Positions 58,942 to 64,000 of a DNA stretch of 64,000 nt are shown piece by piece (within the stretch, counting starts at the first letter, position 1; the number at the start of each line of letters is the position of its first letter). A model generated the notes under the pieces. The model worked only from the letters and a program-made list of their open reading frames with translations, was not told where the DNA came from and did not search any database. The stretch comes from Elmis aenea (Eukaryota; Arthropoda; Insecta; Coleoptera; Elmidae), in contig OX393578.1 in assembly GCA_947652605.1 (NCBI GenBank), positions 41,235,470 through 41,299,469 on the forward strand, read 5' to 3'. The translations under genes and the position numbers were made by a program.

Positions 58942-60101
58942 CAGGGATGGCAAATAGGTGGCACGCGTGCCAAACTTGGCACGCGAGAGATTTTCGACGG
59001 CACCCTAAAGAATTCTATGAATAATTTTTTTGTTAAATTTTAAACTTTTTCGAAAAGTTTTATTTATTTTTAATTAGTATGCTAATTATCTACAACTACA
59101 TGTTATTCAAATATCAAAAAATTAAAAATACCAGAAAATAACAACTCTTCTTATATCGATACAATAATTTGTTCATTACTATATCTTCATATAAAATACC
59201 AACTGTAGCGATGCACGGAACTTTTGATTGCATACAGTAGCGTAGCAAGGGGGGGGGTGTTCGGTCCGCCCCAGGCGGGGGGGCACTTTTAGTCTACCCA
59301 AATGGGGTAAAAACGAAAATATCGGGGTAATGAAGGATCAGTAGATATAATAATCAGTTCCCGCACTAGCGCTATTAAATTCATAAAAATTTATTTTAGA
59401 AAAAGGAATTCTTACCGAAGTTAGAGGATAAAACGGGCTACTTGACCTTGCTTCACTGAAAACCCGCTCCCTTGTAACGACAGAAATTCCAAGTTTCTAA
59501 TCAAATTTACGATACGGTACCAGCCATTCAATAAAATTTCAAACCATTCATTTATTTTAGGCATTAAATTCCATGCAGTTTTAAACTCTATTGTAACAGG
59601 AATTTTTCGCCCTTATTAAAAATAATTTCGTGGGAGTGGGGGCGATCTGATTTTTAAAAAAATCAGATAAGGTTCTACTGTAAAACTGTAGTTTTGGAAG
59701 ATCATAAAGTATTCTCCATTATCTAACTTGCTTTAAAACACGTTTGAACGTCTAAAATTAAAAAAAAAAAATCGCCTGCGGCGCAATTTGTTTTCCCACA
59801 CTTTTTTGTGTCGATCTCTGCTTGCATTTGGCAAAAATCAAAAATTAACAACCCTTATTTATAGGGGCGGCAAATTTAGGGACCGCCCCGGGCGGCACAA
59901 CCCCTAGCTACGCCACTGATTGCATATGTATTTAGTGACACATAAAATCATGACGTTGGCAATACTGAACGAAATATCTGACAGTTGTTTCTGGTAGGTA
60001 GGTAGGTAGGGTAGGTTAGGTTAGGTACTAGCACGGGGAAAAATTTGTATTAAATTTTATTTTATTTTGGCACACTGATCAAATCCTATTTGCCATCCCT
60101 G
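58942..60101. mobile_element. hAT-like element, 1160 bp including nested insertion
   Basis: Ends CAGGGATGGCAAATA and TATTTGCCATCCCTG, exact 8-bp duplication ACATAGAG (58934-58941, 60102-60109). Just inside, GGCACGCGTGCCAAACTTGG. Contains the hAT MITE 59235-59918. A GTAGG/TTAGG-like simple repeat lies at 59995-60030. Confidence 0.88.
59235..59918. mobile_element. Nested hAT-like MITE, 684 bp
   Basis: Ends CAGTAGCGTAGCAAGG and CCCTAGCTACGCCACTG with exact 8-bp duplication ATTGCATA (59227-59234, 59919-59926). G/C runs near both ends (GGGGGGGGG; CCGCCCCGGGCGG). Inserted in the hAT element above. Confidence 0.88.
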
Positions 60102-60198
60102 ACATAGAGAGATTAATAATCTCTCTATGTTGACTGGTCGAGGCATTACTACGTTCTACGCCGCGTACAATTCCTGCTGCTAGGAAAACCCGGCTTTA

Positions 60199-61191
60199 GG
60201 CAAACAAACATTTATTCACGAGCATTTTCAAATTTAAAAATAAAACGGCCATTACTTGTTATCCAACCTAATACATAACTTGTAGGTACATGCAATAAAC
60301 AAAAATTATATTTTCTAGGGTATTCAGATGCTTACCGTTACCACCATGCTAAAGCATGTAAAACATATTAACAATTATGCTTTTTTGTGTAAAAGATTGG
60401 CGAAACTTTAAGCACCGTGAAATTTTGGTATGCTACGGTGTGGTAATTTTTTGGTAATTGACATTAACTTAAGCAAGGCCATGGAACGACCGCGCGTGTA
60501 GCGATTTTTTAAAATGAAAGCTCAACTAATCGTTAGTCATAATTTTAGCGTTACCTACAGCAAACCTACAACCTATTTTATGACTTGAGCTATCATTATT
60601 TTTACTTCGATCAGTTCCTGCATGATTTATGTGCAGATACTTATTTTCAGTCCGTTCCTGATCAACCCTACAATAACCGGGCGTCAGAGGTGACGCACGT
60701 AGGTACACTTTGCGTGTATGTTCATACCATTTAACAGAGGGTGTTGATGACGTCTTTTGAATTCCAATATATCGTTTAAACTGTATTACAAGTACCTGTG
60801 ATTTGCTTGTTACCGCTCCCCACATCTTTTTTTTTATAATTAAACAACTCCATTTGTGTTAATCGATACGGTTAACTCACAACACATTGTAAAACTAGGC
60901 TAGTATCGATTATTTCAGGAACGTTGAAATACGTGTTTCAGTCCGACGTGAAAATTAACGTTGATTTTACAAGTTCCGCAAAACACTTTGATAAATGCAA
61001 TGATTTCCATTTTATTTATTTGTTAATTTGCCTCACACTAAATTAGTGGTGTTAAAGTAAGAAGTTGTATTGTATTGAATGGAAAATATAAAATTGTTTA
61101 CGAACGTTTGTGAAAATATCACCAGTCGGTGCAATGACTTTTCTTAATAGGTACGTGGTAATGCGACATATTTTTCAACATAATTTATTCA
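60199..61191. other. Upstream region of the membrane-protein gene
   Basis: No certain coding sequence. The segment 60480-60830 is less AT-rich and could hold a 5' UTR exon or promoter of the gene at 61226; there is an acceptor-like TTTATTCAG at 61183-61191, so the first coding exon may begin at 61192. Confidence 0.35.
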
Positions 61192-61225
61192 GTTGTCGTT
61201 ATTGTTAGGATTGTTGAAGAATGCA

Positions 61226-64000
61226 ATGTCTTTGAAACAATCAACAGTGTTAGCTGCAGCACGACAAGGAAAATATTCCGAAATGGAATTATCTCCTACT
61301 CCTAGGAGTCCTGCGGTTCCTATTCAAAGTGTAAATGTTTTATTAGGGGGGTACGTGTATTTTATTTTAACTATTTATAGATAATCATTAATACTTATGA
61401 ATTTATTGTTTATTTTATATTGTTATTAATCTTTGTTACCTTATAATATTGGTTATGAACAAGGTATTTAAACATATTTTATACAATCGTATCTAGACGA
61501 CTTGTTAATTTATTTCTGTAACAATGTTTATTTAAAAACGGATAAAGCTTCCTAATGGAAAATAATAAAATTATGACTGACATCGCAAAGAAGGGGTATG
61601 CTATGCAAAAATAACAAAAGACGATACAAAAGAATTATCATAGCGGTTCATCCACAATTTTTTCAATCATGGAACCCTTATATTACATACAGCGTGTCCC
61701 AGATAACAACATTTCCAGCATGGGGATCTCGCTTATTATAAGAGCTACAGGTTTGCTTAAATTAGATGAATTATTCCTTAGTATGAGAGAAGCTACAGTC
61801 TATTTTTAAAAGTACAAAATCCCTCGTACTTCAGATGTTATAGCAAAAAATATGAAAATGTTGAACTTGTTTTTTCTCTAATTTCTTTTTCGTTTTATTC
61901 ATTAGATCAATTTTGTTAGTACTTTTTTAGGATATTTTTTAATGTAAAATATAAACTGTTATTGTAGATTTTTTTTATCACCATTTTCGAAATATTGATC
62001 CTAATTTCATTTTTTCTTATGGGCCGCGAAGTTAGCTATGGAATAGTTAAATGTAGTTTTTTCCCTCTTTTTAATCAGATATTACTTGCTACATCTATTT
62101 TTATAGGTAAGCTACAAAATCAAGAAAACTTGTATTTTACTAATCACTTATCAAGCTATCTATGAAAAAATAAATAAAAACAGCTAATTAAATGTCAAAT
62201 GACAGTTACCATTTGTCTGCCCTATCATAAATTAGAATTTTATAGTATTGTTGTGTAATTCGATAGTCTTTGAAGCAAATTATTCATCATTTATAATTAT
62301 GGGCACATTTACATCTAATGAAAAATTTGACATACAAACTGTGTAAAAACAGATAATTCTAATTCTTAATGGATTTGTTTTAAATTCTTGGTTGGTTTCT
62401 CGAAGAAACCATATTCTTTTAAATTTATTTCCAAATTTCTGTAATTACGAGCCCTTAGGTGCCTTCTCTCAGGATACAACTATAAGTATATTCGCTCAGC
62501 TACTACACACTTTTTATAGCAAAGAGTGTAGCATCTCAACATGTCAAGTTTTTTTTTATTTTTAAATGTAGCGATAATTATAAAAATTACTACAAAGACT
62601 ATCGAATTACACAACAATACTATAAAATTCTAACAAATGATGCCGCAGACAATTGATACTGTCATTTGACATTTAATTAGTTGTTTTTTGTTTTTACTTT
62701 CATAGATCTTGATAACTAATTGGTAAAATACGGTTTTTCTTGATTTTGTGATTAATTTATAAAAATAGATAAGGCAGGTAATAAAATATTATAAAAGTAA
62801 GCACATTTAATTGTTCCATAACCAGCTTCACGGCCCATAAGAAAAAATGAAGTTAGGGGTAATATCTCAAACACTGTAAGTGACAAAAAAAAATCTAAAA
62901 TTACGGTTACATTCTCCAATAAAAAGTACCTCAAGAAGGTACCAATAAAATTATTCTAATTATTAAGACAAAGTTACAAGAGAAAAAAGAAGTTTACCAT
63001 TTTCATATTTTTTTTTTGCTATAACATCTGTAGTAGGTACAAGGAATTTTGTACTTTTAAAAATTTATTGTGGCTCCTCTCATACCTAGGAATAATTTAT
63101 CTAAGTTAAGCAAATCTGTATCTCTTATAATAAGCTAGATTTCCATGCTGGAAATGTTATTTGGGACACTATATTTTTTTGAAGTTCATTACAAATTAAA
63201 CAATATTTTTATGTTATTACGTTAGTGGTAAAAATATCTCTAAAAATGTGTTTAATGATTGTAATCGACTATATTTAGCTTTACATATCCAATTTTTTTA
63301 CTAGAACCTCCATGAAGGCGCATAAAAAATGTCTTTTGGTGTAATAATAGCGAGTAGATGTTGACATTGTAAACTAGAAAAATCATTTTGTAACAATCTA
63401 CACTTCTTGATTTTAACTTTTTACAAAAATAGCTCAATTTAAAAAACGAAGTAGAATAACAATTTTTTTAAAATCAAATTAAATTTTAAATAAATTTTAA
63501 GCCATCGTTTGTTGATGTAATTTGTAAAGACATCGACTACACCCTATTAATATATCTTTTTTTTAATAATCGTGTTTGCAACTTTCTTATTTCAGGGCAA
63601 TGGTTAGCGGAATCATATTAATGATTTTCTTTTTGTGCTACTGTTGTCATCAAAACAAAAGAAAAAGAGAAGTCACTTTACCTCGCTACTGGCGAGATCC
63701 CGGTTTATCATCTATGGAAGTGTATACGGTGGAAGGCCAACAGGTACGTAGAATACATAATGCATTTTACAAATAAAAAACTTTATCGAAATACATTGCA
63801 GTTCTACGATTCGAGCGATTTCCACTTAGATTTACAACAAACTTTAGCCCCTGGTCCACCCCCAGCTTATGACACCGTCGTGCCGCTTCATGATATTAAA
63901 AACGATGGCGAATTATTGGAGCACAAAAAATGGCCCAGAACTGGGACCAGTTTATTAGATGATGATGCCGAACTGCCTACCTATGAAGCCGCTTTGCAAC
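61226..64000 (+). CDS. Single-pass membrane protein with PPxY and LPxY motifs (commissureless-like?), 5' part
   Basis: Exons 61226-61350, 63596-63743 and 63802-64000 (open at the window edge) give 157 residues. A short N-terminal region (1-39) precedes one hydrophobic segment (about 40-60, VSGIILMIFFLCYCC). A basic stop-transfer NKRKR follows, then a cytoplasmic part with RYWRDPGL, the PPxY motif PPPAYD and an LPTYEAAL motif. PPxY-type motifs bind WW domains of Nedd4-family ubiquitin ligases. Short ectodomain, one TM and paired PY-like motifs is the plan of the insect Commissureless family, which sorts Robo away from the surface at the midline. The assignment is an inference from architecture. 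The start is the first ATG in a good context (GCAATGT); the frame is open further up to the acceptor-like site at 61191. Intron 1 carries a palindromic element. Confidence 0.7.
61690..63171. mobile_element. Palindromic TA-inserted element in intron, about 1.48 kb
   Basis: Left end TA|CAGCGTGTCCCAGATAACA, right end TTATTTGGGACACTATA. Arms about 61690-62270 and 62596-63171 are diverged reverse complements, sharing CTTATTATAAGAGCTACAG-type and ATAGTATTGTTGTGTAATTC segments. Same family as 41566 and 24257. Located in intron 1 of the membrane-protein gene. Confidence 0.78.

Larger units (their letters stand above)
58867..60198. repeat. Small palindromic element split by hAT insertion
   Basis: Arms 58867-58941 and about 60110-60198 are reverse complements (TTTTCCTAGCAGCAGGAATT and GGCGTAGAACGTAGTAATGC shared). 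Discounting the insertion leaves about 170 bp that folds almost completely on itself. Confidence 0.75.

Noticed and set aside
60526..60825. 99-codon minus-strand frame
   Set aside because: Compositionally less AT-rich than its surroundings but no family match; could be UTR or chance.

Overview
The window is nuclear DNA from an AT-rich, heavily transposon-loaded insect genome. The genes are spliced, introns are GT-AG (one apparent GC-AG), and the orthologues are insect-like: fused-lobes hexosaminidase, Mon1, Prosbeta4, Spp and PRPF38A. A beetle is plausible, but the sequence alone does not prove the order. I rebuilt exon structures by hand from reading-frame continuity and splice sites.

Gene layout: (1) 3-1195 (+), 3' end of a laminin-G/EGF matrix protein (pikachurin/agrin type). 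(2) 7878-8764 (+), splicing factor PRPF38A, two exons. (3) 11190-18002 (-), Mon1, four coding exons with introns full of transposons. (4) 18301-19060 (+), proteasome beta4 (PSMB2), head-to-head with Mon1 across 298 bp. (5) 22415-24081 (-), signal peptide peptidase, five exons, complete active site. (6) 28228-41459 (+), a six-exon class A GPCR with a tRNA-Asn gene inside one intron. (7) 44614-46769 (-), fused lobes (fdl), a GH20 hexosaminidase. (8) 61226-64000 (+), start of a single-pass membrane protein with PPxY/LPxY-type motifs, possibly commissureless-like, running off the window.

Most of the rest is mobile DNA. Ten hAT-type elements have exact 8-bp target duplications. Two piggyBac-like elements have TTAA duplications. 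One PIF/Harbinger-like element has a TAA duplication and carries a tRNA-derived SINE with its own 10-bp duplication. There are degenerate non-LTR retrotransposons and a decayed mariner. The dominant class is a set of long palindromic elements that start CAGGGTG (or CCGGGTG), end with the reverse complement and sit at TA dinucleotides. Their arms are hundreds of bases long, and several carry pieces of mariner/Tc1-like transposase, sometimes the same 3' half in both arms in opposite directions. They look like inverted-duplication derivatives of Tc1/mariner elements and could fold into long hairpin RNAs.

The most unusual single item is at 50718-51308: an element with plant Stowaway-like ends (CTCCCTCYGTCC, TA duplication) and the C-terminal part of a plant-type mariner transposase. 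It lies inside a palindromic mariner derivative, which lies inside a hAT element. A sister copy of the palindromic element at 53829-54462 preserves the empty site.

The genes do not form an operon-like unit. They serve separate housekeeping (splicing, proteasome, endosome fusion, ER intramembrane proteolysis) and neuronal or extracellular roles. Only Mon1/Prosbeta4 are likely to share a promoter region.
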